Of a stretch of 64,000 nucleotides of DNA, positions 41,659-50,258 are shown one piece after another. The position numbers were made by a program, and so were the translations under genes. Position 1 is the stretch's first letter; every line of letters begins with the position of its first letter. The DNA is from Armatimonadota bacterium (GTDB lineage Bacteria; Armatimonadota; HRBIN16), in contig BPGU01000005.1 in the NCBI GenBank assembly GCA_026003195.1, positions 62,001 through 126,000 on the forward strand, written 5' to 3'. The notes beneath the pieces are model-generated. The model had not been told where the DNA came from. It ran no database searches and worked only from the letters and a program-made list of their open reading frames with translations.

Positions 41659-42836
41659 TCGGTGGTGCACTGAGCACTGGGGCATGCTGTGCCGACGATG
41701 TTCCTGGTCGCGCTTTAGATCGACAACAGTCCTTTTGGCTAGAGTGTGAGTTCCATGTTTCCGGCCGGCACGAGGATTGGTTACTCCGATCTGCAACCGA
41801 GAGGCTACCGACAGGCGGACAGCTTTCGGGCTTGCGTTTCACTGAACTACGATTCTGGACAACGTGTTCATGTGCCCGGTACAGTGCGCCGCTCAGTCCA
41901 CGAAGGTGGCGTTCTGGGTCAGGGCTATATCGTCAGGCACGCCTCACAGACGTTCCCATTTCACGCTCACTCTTTACCAGGACGGTGCGGATTTCCATCC
42001 CCAACCCGGGCACGCTGTTCTGGAGTCCATCTCTGGTGGTACAGGTTCGATATCGGCGTCAGGCAGGTTAGAGTTCAGCGGTTTCAGTGCGAACCTGGTT
42101 GCCGGTCAGTCGGTATCGGTTGCGCCTGACCACATCCAACAATGTGGATGCAACAACTATCCTGAGATATCCTGCTCGGTCAGCCTATCGATACGTGGGG
42201 ATTTTAACGAGTCTATTTAGTTCTGTTATGACTCTGATGTCTGTGCCGGTGGTCCGGCAGCTGTCACCATTACTACAACGCGGGCGAACATGCAGGTGTT
42301 CCAGTCCGTCGGCGGTCGAGGATGTGAGTGATGATGTCTTACTGACCGATGCTGCGTGGGTTATATTCCTTCCTCATCAAGGCATCGGTGTGCGGTTTAC
42401 AGCCCCGCACTGGTCCGACCTCTGCGTTATCTTGGACTTGTAGTGAACCGAATCCTCTGTCCACAGACGCTTCTGCGGCTCGATGCGGTTACTGGTACGT
42501 CAAGAAGGGCAGCGACATCGTCGGTGTCACCGCTGCATTCCCTGGTTTCACTCAGCACTTCCGTACCCGACAGTAATCCTCGCCGACGTGGGGTTTGTGG
42601 CTTGTATCAGGTTCACCAGACCGCTTAGAGCTCGAGGGCGGTCAGACTTACGACTTCATCTTCAGTGATATCGCTGGTCTCGCATGACTCGTCCATACTA
42701 CGCCATCTTTCCTAGCGTTCTGGTATAGATCCCAGCCTATGTTCCTGCCTGGATGCAGCGTTACGTGTTGTTAACAGGGTTCACGTCCTGACACGCCTGT
42801 GAACCAACAGGGTGCTGCCCACCTTCTTCCTGGTGC
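41659..42836 (+). pseudogene. Degraded adhesin-like gene with many frameshifts
   Basis: Nearly 1.2 kb with no long open frame, between tightly packed intact genes. Protein-like stretches appear in alternating frames: STKVAFWVRAISSGTP, HFTLTLYQDGAD, GSISASGRLEFSGFSANLVA, LTTSNNVDATTILRYP and LEGGQTYDFIFSD. The last resembles LLSGGVTYDVVLG of the 40717 protein. Many single-base shifts in this short span imply a decayed gene or a poor-quality stretch of sequence. No alternative gene is supported here. Confidence 0.6.
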
Positions 42837-43457
42837 ATGGATGATGCTCAGCCGCTGCCGGATTCGCGTCCGGCATTATTCAATCCTTACGTCATGATGC
42901 CGGTAGGCTTAAGGGCTATGGCCGTTCTGTTCCGTGCTCCAGGTACATATTGGGCGTGCGGCTCCATAGCCGATAGCTGGCATGGGGTTCCGGTGCGCGT
43001 GCCTGTCGGTCTGGTCCGTGCCGTCGGGCTGGCTCGTGGAGGCAGCTTCTTGATGGAGGACCCTGAAGGTCGGATAGAGACCGTCTCAGGATCTACGCTC
43101 ACTCATGCCCTGCAGTATCGCATGTTCTGTTTGAGGCGCGGTGTAGACGGTTCGCGTTGCGGTTTTGCGGACTTTGCGGACAGCATCGGTTCCCGTTCCG
43201 TTGAGGTCGGGTTGAGGTTGAACATCCTGCTGGGTTCTTATTTGAGTGACCTGTTCGGATCCAGTGAAGGTTCTATTTCAGGCAGGGAGAGCGAGATCCT
43301 GTTCGCTTCCATGTTGCTGGCGTCTTCCGTGCGTGGTGTGGTTCCGTTGCGGGCTTCCCTTTTGACTGCTGACGGCGAGCTTCTGGTTCGGATGACGGTG
43401 CGTTTGCGGGGTGTGTTGCAGGAAATCGATGTGACGGTAGGTGCTTTGAATGGCTGA
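42837..43457 (+). CDS. Hypothetical virion-region protein (206 aa)
   Basis: Starts at ATG 42837. Mixed alpha/beta, with a compact C-terminal half rich in hydrophobic helices and strands. Overlaps the next gene's start. By position (before the tail terminator candidate and sheath) a tail or neck role is possible. No family recognised. Confidence 0.55.
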   Translation: MDDAQPLPDSRPALFNPYVMMPVGLRAMAVLFRAPGTYWACGSIADSWHGVPVRVPVGLVRAVGLARGGSFLMEDPEGRIETVSGSTLTHALQYRMFCLRRGVDGSRCGFADFADSIGSRSVEVGLRLNILLGSYLSDLFGSSEGSISGRESEILFASMLLASSVRGVVPLRASLLTADGELLVRMTVRLRGVLQEIDVTVGALNG

Positions 43458-44307
43458 CCAGTTCCATCCCATACCGCCTACTCCCACCGAGTTGCCGAAG
43501 GTCATCTGGCGGCTGATTCAGCCGGTATTTGACCGGTATGGAGTGACCTTCCAGCGTGCGTTTGCCGCCGCTCAGGCTAAGGGTCCGATGATCATCTGCT
43601 GGCTCACTTCCAGAACGCCTGGAGGCAAGACCGGTGAGGTGTACAAGCCGCGTTTGAGGGCCACCACCGTCTCTTCAGACGGCAACCATATTGTGGAATA
43701 CTGGGGTCGCGGTTTCACCTGCACCTATCAGTTTGAGGTGGTCAGTCACATCGCGGACGAGGCTGACCGGTTGGCGGACAATCTGGAGGAGATGCTGGAG
43801 GTCATCACGCCGGACCTGCAGCGTCTTGGTGTTCAGGAATGGTATTTCCTGGACCAGTCCGGTCCGCGAATCATCGAGTCCACGCGCGAGCAGTTGTACG
43901 TTCACAGTTTCACCTACCAGGCGATTATGGACCGTGTTACTCGCAAGGTTCTGCCCATGATACATTCTGTGGATGTGAAGCTGGGCACTTCGGACAGAAT
44001 AATCGCCGATGTTCCCATCACCAGAGGTAACGGTAGGGAGGACTTACTGGTAGACAGCAGCGGTAACCCTATCCGCAACGTGTTGAAGGTGATTTATGCT
44101 TCGGACGAGACCGGACTCTGGAACAAGTATGGTGGCAGGGACGGTACTGATATACCTCTGGAAGCCCGTATCTATGTGCCCGGTGTGGACTTCGTGCCGG
44201 ACTTCCGGGACGGTCTGCAAAACACGGTACTGATATGGACGGATGTAGGGAGAAGTCCTGCAACGGGCTCAGTGTATTACGTGACGCTTAGCGTTTTGAA
44301 CGCCTGA
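43450..44307 (+). CDS. Candidate tail-terminator or neck protein (285 aa)
   Basis: Starts at ATG 43450. The first half (IWRLIQPVFDRYGVTFQRAF, then beta strands with GFTCTYQFEVVSHIADEADRLADNLEEML) has the alpha/beta layout of tail-terminator proteins, which cap the tail. It directly precedes the tail sheath, the normal place for such a gene. Assignment is by context and general pattern. Confidence 0.45.
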   Translation: MADQFHPIPPTPTELPKVIWRLIQPVFDRYGVTFQRAFAAAQAKGPMIICWLTSRTPGGKTGEVYKPRLRATTVSSDGNHIVEYWGRGFTCTYQFEVVSHIADEADRLADNLEEMLEVITPDLQRLGVQEWYFLDQSGPRIIESTREQLYVHSFTYQAIMDRVTRKVLPMIHSVDVKLGTSDRIIADVPITRGNGREDLLVDSSGNPIRNVLKVIYASDETGLWNKYGGRDGTDIPLEARIYVPGVDFVPDFRDGLQNTVLIWTDVGRSPATGSVYYVTLSVLNA

Positions 44308-44312
44308 TGTGA

Positions 44313-44351
44313 GGAGGTGAGTGAGGGAGTTATTCCCTCGCGTTGACTATG
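44313..44351 (+). promoter_or_regulatory. Ribosome binding site with hairpin spacer, before the sheath gene
   Basis: GGAGGTG (44313-44319), three bases, hairpin GAGGGA...TCCCTC (44323-44339), nine bases, ATG 44349. TTG 44343 is an alternative start three bases past the stem. Same design as at 29504 and 30821. Confidence 0.65.
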
Positions 44352-46064
44352 GCTAGCGTTCCTGGCTATTCATTCACGCTCAGGGAAGGCATGCTGGTGC
44401 CCGTGTTGAACACCACGGTCACCGACAGCCTGTTGATCATCGGCACCGCGCTGGACGGTCCGACCAACACGCCGGTTGTGTTGTCTGACCTGAGCACGGC
44501 TATCAGCACCTTTGGACCGATGGTATTTGAGCGGGAGTATCTGAACCCCGGTACCGGTTTGGCTGACGGTGTCCGGTCCAACAACGACCTGGTGGAGGCG
44601 ATTGAGCGCGCTCTTGCCGCCGGGTGCAACAACATCGTTGCCGTTCGCGTGCCTGGCGAGCGTGCTTCGGCGAACATCTCCACTACCGGAGGTTCTCCCA
44701 CCAACGTGTTGATCATGCGCGGTCTGTTTGACGGCGACGTGTACAACAACGTGGTGTTGACTCTGACTTCCGGTTCGCCTAACCACTCGTGGCAGCTCCA
44801 GCAGCCTGCCGAGCGTGGAGGTACCATCAGCGGTACCCTGCCGGCTTCGGCTACGCTGGGCGACCTGGTGAACGCCGTCAACGGTCATGCAAGCAACGGC
44901 ACGGTGCGTCTGGCGGTTCACCCATCACAAACCAACCCGTCGGCGGTACTGGCGCAGCCGCTTACCGACGTGCTGGATTCCTCGCCGCGTAACTTTACCA
45001 CTTCCGGTGGTGCAGCCGGTACCCGTGACCAGCGGTTCTCTGCGGCGAACGGTTACAAGGCGATTCTGGACCTGTTGACCGCGCCCAACACCGGCACCTT
45101 TGCGTTGTTGTCCGAGGCTGATGCCGACGTGGTGTATCTGTCCTGTCTGTATGCCGACGACCGCGTGGGTACCGCCGCAACGGACGGCGTGATTGTGCCG
45201 TTCGCCAAATTTGTGCATGAGCTGTCCGCGCAGCGTTCCTGCCATGGCGTGCTCGGCGCACGACCGTATGTGGCTCCGGATATGGCTTCACTGGCGAGCT
45301 ACTACCAGACGGCTTATCTGGACAACACTTCCGGCGTCGTCGATGCCGCAACCGGGCGTATCAAGATCGGTTACTTCCTGGCAAAGCATCCTGATATGGT
45401 CAAAGAGGTAGACGGTGTAGAGATCGACTTCGGTCGCTACCTGTCCATCGTTATCGGTATGCCTTGTCAGTTCCGGTCCTGGCAGCTAGGTGACTATGTG
45501 GAGAACGCGGCCGCTTCGTTCGCCGGCATGTTGACCACGCTCTCGCCTGCGGAGATCTCCGCGTTCCGTACTCCGCGCGGTGTGCGTGACGTGGTTGGGG
45601 CTCGCATTCCCAAGGCGACCTTTGAGGCGTTGATGGCCGGTGTTCCCACCGCCGACGGCGGGAACGGCGGTAGCTACGTCGTGATTCGTCCTCCGATGGT
45701 GCCAGGCGCCACGCCCGTTGTCGCCAACGATATCACTGCGGCTCAGTCCACCTCGGTGTTCCATTACCAGAGCAACGTGCGCATCGCCAACGCGGCTTCC
45801 AAGTATCTGCGGTTGGCGCTCATCCCGTTCCTGGGACGTCCGAACACTCAGGAGACTTTGACCGCGATGGCCACTGCGGTGCGCGGTGTTCTGAACCGAC
45901 TGGTGGAGATCGGCGCTCTGCTTGGCGGCGAGGGCATCGGTTACCGCTTCTCGCTGGAGCCGACCGCAATCGGTATGCAGACCATCGAGGTTCGCTGCGT
46001 TGCGGAGTTACGTCCCGCCAGCTTCATCCGAGCTATCACTGTGGATCTCACGGTGACGTTATAA
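44349..46064 (+). CDS. Tail sheath protein
   Basis: 571 residues from ATG 44349. The contractile outer tail cylinder. The N-terminus SLLIIGTALDGPTNTPVVL and FGPMVFE, and the repeated G-rich domains to the C-terminal FIRAITVDLTV, match phage tail sheath proteins. The C-terminal 130 residues (RGVLNRLVEIGALLGGEGIGY, EVRCVAELRPASFI) are the conserved sheath arm. It shows that the phage has a contractile tail. Confidence 0.92.
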   Translation: MASVPGYSFTLREGMLVPVLNTTVTDSLLIIGTALDGPTNTPVVLSDLSTAISTFGPMVFEREYLNPGTGLADGVRSNNDLVEAIERALAAGCNNIVAVRVPGERASANISTTGGSPTNVLIMRGLFDGDVYNNVVLTLTSGSPNHSWQLQQPAERGGTISGTLPASATLGDLVNAVNGHASNGTVRLAVHPSQTNPSAVLAQPLTDVLDSSPRNFTTSGGAAGTRDQRFSAANGYKAILDLLTAPNTGTFALLSEADADVVYLSCLYADDRVGTAATDGVIVPFAKFVHELSAQRSCHGVLGARPYVAPDMASLASYYQTAYLDNTSGVVDAATGRIKIGYFLAKHPDMVKEVDGVEIDFGRYLSIVIGMPCQFRSWQLGDYVENAAASFAGMLTTLSPAEISAFRTPRGVRDVVGARIPKATFEALMAGVPTADGGNGGSYVVIRPPMVPGATPVVANDITAAQSTSVFHYQSNVRIANAASKYLRLALIPFLGRPNTQETLTAMATAVRGVLNRLVEIGALLGGEGIGYRFSLEPTAIGMQTIEVRCVAELRPASFIRAITVDLTVTL

Positions 46065-46081
46065 GGTGAGGTGATAGTTAG

Positions 46082-46831
46082 ATGCCTTCTCAACTGGATA
46101 ACATGCAGTTGTTCCTGGAGGCGATGGATAACTACCGTCCATCCAACCAGGTAGACGAACCGGACCGTTATTCGTATAAGTGGGCGTTCTCCGGTGCGGA
46201 CATCCATGCGTACATCGGTAACCGCAAGGTGGCGAACCTGGTGGCGCTGAGTGTGTCTATCAACCGCGAGATCGCTCCCATCTATACCTTTGGGGATCCC
46301 TCGCCCCGAACGTTCGTGAAGGGCAAGCGCGGTATCGCCGGTACGATGACCTTCACGCAGTTCGACAAGCACGCGCTGATTGAGAGCGTGTTCAACGTGG
46401 GCGAGCAGATCAAGGATCTCTGGGAACACATAGACCGATTCTACGGTCACATGGCGGACCAGCAGTTCAAGGATCGTGTGGAGCGACTGCGTCAGTATGC
46501 GAACCTGAGCGACCAGCAGTTGCAGGCGCTTACCGCCGAGCAGTATGTGGTTGCCAGTGCGGCTCGCATCGTTGCGCAGCGTCGCATCCAGTATGTGGAC
46601 CAGCTACCTCCGTTCGACCTGACGCTGGTGTTCATCAACGAGAACGGCGCGTTCGCCTACATGGCGTTGCTGGGCGTGCAGTTCGCGAACGAAGGTTACG
46701 GTTACACGCTGGATGACCTGAGCTCCGCGACCGCCGTGACCTATGTGGCGACCGGCGTGCGACCGCTCACGAACAAACTGCAGTCGCTGGACCAGTCGTT
46801 CTCCGGCGCCGGCTCGCGCATGAACGTGTAG
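46082..46831 (+). CDS. Tail tube protein
   Basis: 249 residues from ATG 46082 behind AGGTGAGGTGAT. ADIHAYIGNRKVANLVALSVSI, then PIYTFGDPSPRTF and KGKRGIAGTMTFTQF, match the tube family of large myophages. Placed directly after the sheath, as expected. Two further genes downstream share parts of this pattern. Confidence 0.8.
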   Translation: MPSQLDNMQLFLEAMDNYRPSNQVDEPDRYSYKWAFSGADIHAYIGNRKVANLVALSVSINREIAPIYTFGDPSPRTFVKGKRGIAGTMTFTQFDKHALIESVFNVGEQIKDLWEHIDRFYGHMADQQFKDRVERLRQYANLSDQQLQALTAEQYVVASAARIVAQRRIQYVDQLPPFDLTLVFINENGAFAYMALLGVQFANEGYGYTLDDLSSATAVTYVATGVRPLTNKLQSLDQSFSGAGSRMNV

Positions 46832-46848
46832 TCTCTACTGTACCTTAA

Positions 46849-46870
46849 GCGGGGGCTTCACAGCCCCCGC
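46849..46870 (+). terminator. Hairpin after the tail tube gene
   Basis: GCGGGGGCT-TCAC-AGCCCCCGC, a perfect 9-bp stem. No T-run follows, so it may be a partial terminator or 3'-end block separating sheath/tube from later tail genes. Confidence 0.55.
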
Positions 46871-46890
46871 ATCCTCTGGTGTTATGTGAT

Positions 46891-47742
46891 ATGTCTGCGA
46901 ATCTCCCTGTCAAACAGAATGTGGATTCCGGGTCTTTGCCTCCGACGTACAGGTTACCTGCTTATGCGTCGGACGACACCGATTTCCAGATATCTTTTGC
47001 CCCCAGCGACTGCCATGCCTTTGTGATGCTTCCCGTCTATGACGGCACGCGCATGGTCACTCGTATCACGGAGCGACTGGGCGAGGTGGTGCTGTTCAGT
47101 CTCAGCTCGCACCGTGACAAGTTCCCTGTGAGTCGTCTGGGCAGGATGTTACCTATTGGTTTCACCGCCGGTCGCAGAACCGTTGCCGGCACCATCGGGC
47201 TGGTGATGTGGCAGAGGAACGCGCTGAGGCGTATCTCGGAGCGACTTTACAGGGCGTTCCCGCAGTTCATCGGCACGCCGCACGCGGACGAGTTCCCGCC
47301 GCTGGATATCCTGCTGGTGTTTGTGAACGAGACCGGCGCCACGGTGAGCGTGACTCTGTACGGTGCTACCATTCTGGATGAGGGCATGACCTTGCAAACG
47401 GACGATGTGCGCACGGTGGTCACGCTCTCCTACATGGCTGTGGACTACGAGATTAACACCAGCCCTATCCAGAGCAAACGCGATACCGGCCATGCCGTGC
47501 CGTCCGGTAACACCAGACCTGCCAAACCGGCTTTGCAATCGGTGCGTGTGAACCGGTACGAACTGAGCGCATCCGGCAAGAAGGTGGACGAGCTGGTTTT
47601 GAACTCGGTGTCCGGTAACGCTGATGAACGGGCTGTCGCTACGGTACGTGAGCATTCTATCGGCTCTTCCGAACTCACGATGGACCTGTTTGGCAGATGG
47701 GTAGAGGTTCCTCTACCGGACGGGATGATGGTGTTGCGATGA
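46891..47742 (+). CDS. Tube-like tail or baseplate protein (283 aa)
   Basis: The start is placed at ATG 46891 (MSANLPVKQN). FPVSRLGRMLPIGFTAGRRT followed by VAGTIGLVMW parallels the F-G/K-G-K-R-x-I-A-G-T block of the tail tube, and LDILLVFVNETGATV parallels FDLTLVFINENGAFAYM. A second tube-fold protein, likely at the baseplate or tail end. Confidence 0.6.
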   Translation: MSANLPVKQNVDSGSLPPTYRLPAYASDDTDFQISFAPSDCHAFVMLPVYDGTRMVTRITERLGEVVLFSLSSHRDKFPVSRLGRMLPIGFTAGRRTVAGTIGLVMWQRNALRRISERLYRAFPQFIGTPHADEFPPLDILLVFVNETGATVSVTLYGATILDEGMTLQTDDVRTVVTLSYMAVDYEINTSPIQSKRDTGHAVPSGNTRPAKPALQSVRVNRYELSASGKKVDELVLNSVSGNADERAVATVREHSIGSSELTMDLFGRWVEVPLPDGMMVLR

Positions 47743-48149
47743 GCACGTTCCGCGATGTGGTGCAGTCCTATGTGAAGGCGCTCTACCAGCGCCAGTTCGG
47801 TCTGTATGGGGACCAGTTGCCGTCCCTTTATGTCCTGACCTATGGCATGTTGCGTTACATGGCGGCGAACGGCACGTATGCACCGGACACGGAGGTGCAG
47901 GTGAGGGATGTGGAACCGTTCAGCTTTATGGACGCCTTCGCCTGTCGTGCCGTGTTTGCCAGACTGGCGAACCAGGCTATCGGTCAGGTGTCTCTGGACT
48001 ATAACGCTCCGGACCTGATGAGCGATGCGGATCCGGCGCAGTACAGTGTTGCAGCAGGCGATATACTGCCTCCGCCACCAGAATACAGTCGCCTGTTGAC
48101 CGTTCCAGTTTACTGGGTGACGGTGAACCTGCCACTGGGTGATGTGTGA
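47739..48149 (+). CDS. Hypothetical tail-region protein (136 aa)
   Basis: ATG 47739 overlaps the previous stop. Helical N-terminal half with aromatic residues (VQSYVKALYQRQFGLYGDQL), acidic middle. No family recognised. Located between two tube-like proteins. Confidence 0.6.
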   Translation: MSTFRDVVQSYVKALYQRQFGLYGDQLPSLYVLTYGMLRYMAANGTYAPDTEVQVRDVEPFSFMDAFACRAVFARLANQAIGQVSLDYNAPDLMSDADPAQYSVAAGDILPPPPEYSRLLTVPVYWVTVNLPLGDV

Positions 48150-48934
48150 TGAGAAGGAGCGCTGTCAGTCTTGACCAGTGGCGTGTAGTGGACCGGTTTG
48201 ACACGTCCTACTATAACGGTCTGGACGTGCGTGTGATGCTGGGCGATTTTGTGCTCTCCGAAGTGGTGGGCATGTCCTACGAGTTGATGGAACAGGCGAT
48301 GCCGCTCTATGGATACTCTTCATACACGTATGACCGTATCGTGCGCGGCACACGCATCATACGAGGTCAGTTCACCATCAACTTCAAGCAGAGCGGGTAT
48401 ATCGTCTGGCTTGTGCAGCGTTACATGATGTCCTTCTCCGGCGAGGCGTTCGGTCAGCGCCGGTTGAATACCGCCATCTCGGGATTGCGCAACGGTGAGA
48501 GCAACCTGCCGGCGTTGCGCGAGGATATACGACGCGCCGTGCAGCGTCAGGTGCGTGGCGAGTCGCGCGAGCTGGCGGATGTTGTTCAGGCGATACGAAC
48601 TCACTTCTGGGGCGAGCCTTCTGCAGATGATGACCTGTCCACATCGAACAGACCGCTGTTCGTGCGTGGTAATGTTCCGTTGCGTCTGTTCATCGCTTAT
48701 GGGGATCCGCAACTCAAGGATTCGCGCGGTGTGTTCCTGCAGAGACCGGTGGACACGGTGGACGGCACGCCGGTGATGAACGTGCCGGTCACGCAACGCG
48801 CCGAACTCTTTCAGGCTGAGGAACTGGTGGACGTGCAGATCCTCGGTTACAGCAAGGCGATAGACGATAGCGGACGGAACCTGCTGGAGCAGTATCAGTT
48901 CATGGCCCGCGATATCCTGTTCTGGCAGCGCTAG
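48149..48934 (+). CDS. Third tube-like tail or baseplate protein (261 aa)
   Basis: YYNGLDVRVMLGDFVLSEVVG, then MPLYGYSSYTYDRIVRGTRI and RGQFTINFKQSGYI, follow the same order as tube proteins (ligand strand, P-x-Y-G/F, K/R-G-x-R-x-x-x-G-x-F). It could be a baseplate hub or tube-initiator. ATG 48149 overlaps the previous stop (TGATG). Confidence 0.6.
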   Translation: MRRSAVSLDQWRVVDRFDTSYYNGLDVRVMLGDFVLSEVVGMSYELMEQAMPLYGYSSYTYDRIVRGTRIIRGQFTINFKQSGYIVWLVQRYMMSFSGEAFGQRRLNTAISGLRNGESNLPALREDIRRAVQRQVRGESRELADVVQAIRTHFWGEPSADDDLSTSNRPLFVRGNVPLRLFIAYGDPQLKDSRGVFLQRPVDTVDGTPVMNVPVTQRAELFQAEELVDVQILGYSKAIDDSGRNLLEQYQFMARDILFWQR

Positions 48935-48969
48935 CGCACCTGCCAATATTGTTCTCTGGAGGTGGAACC

Positions 48970-49617
48970 ATGCGTACCAATGAAGTCACCCAACAACACA
49001 TCGAGACCTGGAAGCGTTTGTACGGCGCTGTCTACAAGGTGAAGATCGCCGGGCAGGAGTTTTACTTCCGTCCTATCATGCGTCATGAGATGTTGCAGAT
49101 CCAGGAGTGGTTGCGCAACAATCCGGACGCCACCGTTGGGCAGATGGACGAGAAGGTAGTGGACTACTGTCTGCTCGCGCCGGACTGGAAGGTATCCGAT
49201 TTCCTGGCGATGCCCGCCGGTGTGCTCTCCACGCTCAGTCGGCGCATTCAGGAGCGTTCGGGCTTTGAGGATGATCCTCCGACGGACGAGCTGTTCAACA
49301 ACATCGTCATCCCGCCGCTGGAGCCAGATAAGATAGATGAGTTCAAGAAGTCCTATCCCCGATTCTGTATCGTCACCATGCGCGGGTTGAAGTTCGCGGT
49401 ACGCGCCATCAACCGTGTGGAGTGGGACAGGATACAGCGACACCTGGCGAGTCATCCCGAGCTGGATGCGGATGCGGAGATAGCGAAGCTCGCCCTGTTG
49501 CATCCTGATGCGCAGATGCTGGACTCGTTGCCCGCCGGATACGTGCTGGCGATATCGGCAGCCGCTCTGCGTGTGAGCGGGTTCAACGAGGAGCCTGAAG
49601 TGGAGGAGGTACTCTAA
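48970..49617 (+). CDS. Tail assembly chaperone-like protein (215 aa)
   Basis: The start is placed at ATG 48970 behind GGAGGTGGAACC. Two similar halves (YKVKIAGQEFYFRPIMRHEML with VVDYCLLAP; VTMRGLKFAVRAINRVEWDRI with LALLHPDA) show the 'strand, R-x-l, E-y' layout of tail chaperones. Positioned before the giant tail protein, the normal place for such genes. Confidence 0.5.
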   Translation: MRTNEVTQQHIETWKRLYGAVYKVKIAGQEFYFRPIMRHEMLQIQEWLRNNPDATVGQMDEKVVDYCLLAPDWKVSDFLAMPAGVLSTLSRRIQERSGFEDDPPTDELFNNIVIPPLEPDKIDEFKKSYPRFCIVTMRGLKFAVRAINRVEWDRIQRHLASHPELDADAEIAKLALLHPDAQMLDSLPAGYVLAISAAALRVSGFNEEPEVEEVL

Positions 49618-49622
49618 TTGCC

Positions 49623-50258
49623 TTGTCTCATCCCCATCCCCGTTTAGGGTTCGACCCACGACGCTATCGGGTGCGGTTGCCCAGAATCGCGCCTGACCAG
49701 GTGTTCGTGGTTCGACAGCTCCGTCGGTTCGAGTGGATGACGCTCCAGCAACTGGATATGCCCCGTTATGAGCTGGAGCGTCTTTTGCTTCAGCTCGCCC
49801 TGATCTCACCGGCTATCCATGTGGTGGACTCGCTGTTTGCCGGTGTGGCTTCCGTGCTCGCGCAGGTTATCCTGCGCGTGAGCTACATCGATTCCGAGCG
49901 GACTCAGATGGCTTTGCATCAATGGGCGGAGGGTCAGTTCCAGTCGGTGGAGCTGCGCATGGAGCTGATTGCCTGTACTGTACTGAACGGATTGAGTCTG
50001 GAGCAGTTGTGGAGCATGCCTCCGGAGGAATGGTATTTGCATGTGCACGCCGGTATCCATGCAGCCACGCTGAGCGGCATCCCCACCGCGGAGTACCTGC
50101 AGGGCGGTATCTCCGCTCTGGTGGAGGCGCTGTCGCAATCCTGGCATGGCAGAGCGCCGAGCGCTCCTCAGGGCGGTGGTCGCTCCGGCGTGATGGAGGA
50201 GTATGCGTTCCACTGGCGCAAGGGCTCTGAGCCTGTCATACGCGGTGGTGTTCGTTAG
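49623..50258 (+). CDS. Tail assembly chaperone-like protein 2 (211 aa)
   Basis: TTG 49623 start. QVFVVRQLRRFEWMTLQQL with LLLQLALISPAIHVVDSLFAG matches the second half of the preceding gene (LALLHPDAQMLDSLPAG). They look like a duplicated chaperone pair. Ends on the start of the giant gene (TAGTG). Confidence 0.5.
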   Translation: MSHPHPRLGFDPRRYRVRLPRIAPDQVFVVRQLRRFEWMTLQQLDMPRYELERLLLQLALISPAIHVVDSLFAGVASVLAQVILRVSYIDSERTQMALHQWAEGQFQSVELRMELIACTVLNGLSLEQLWSMPPEEWYLHVHAGIHAATLSGIPTAEYLQGGISALVEALSQSWHGRAPSAPQGGGRSGVMEEYAFHWRKGSEPVIRGGVR

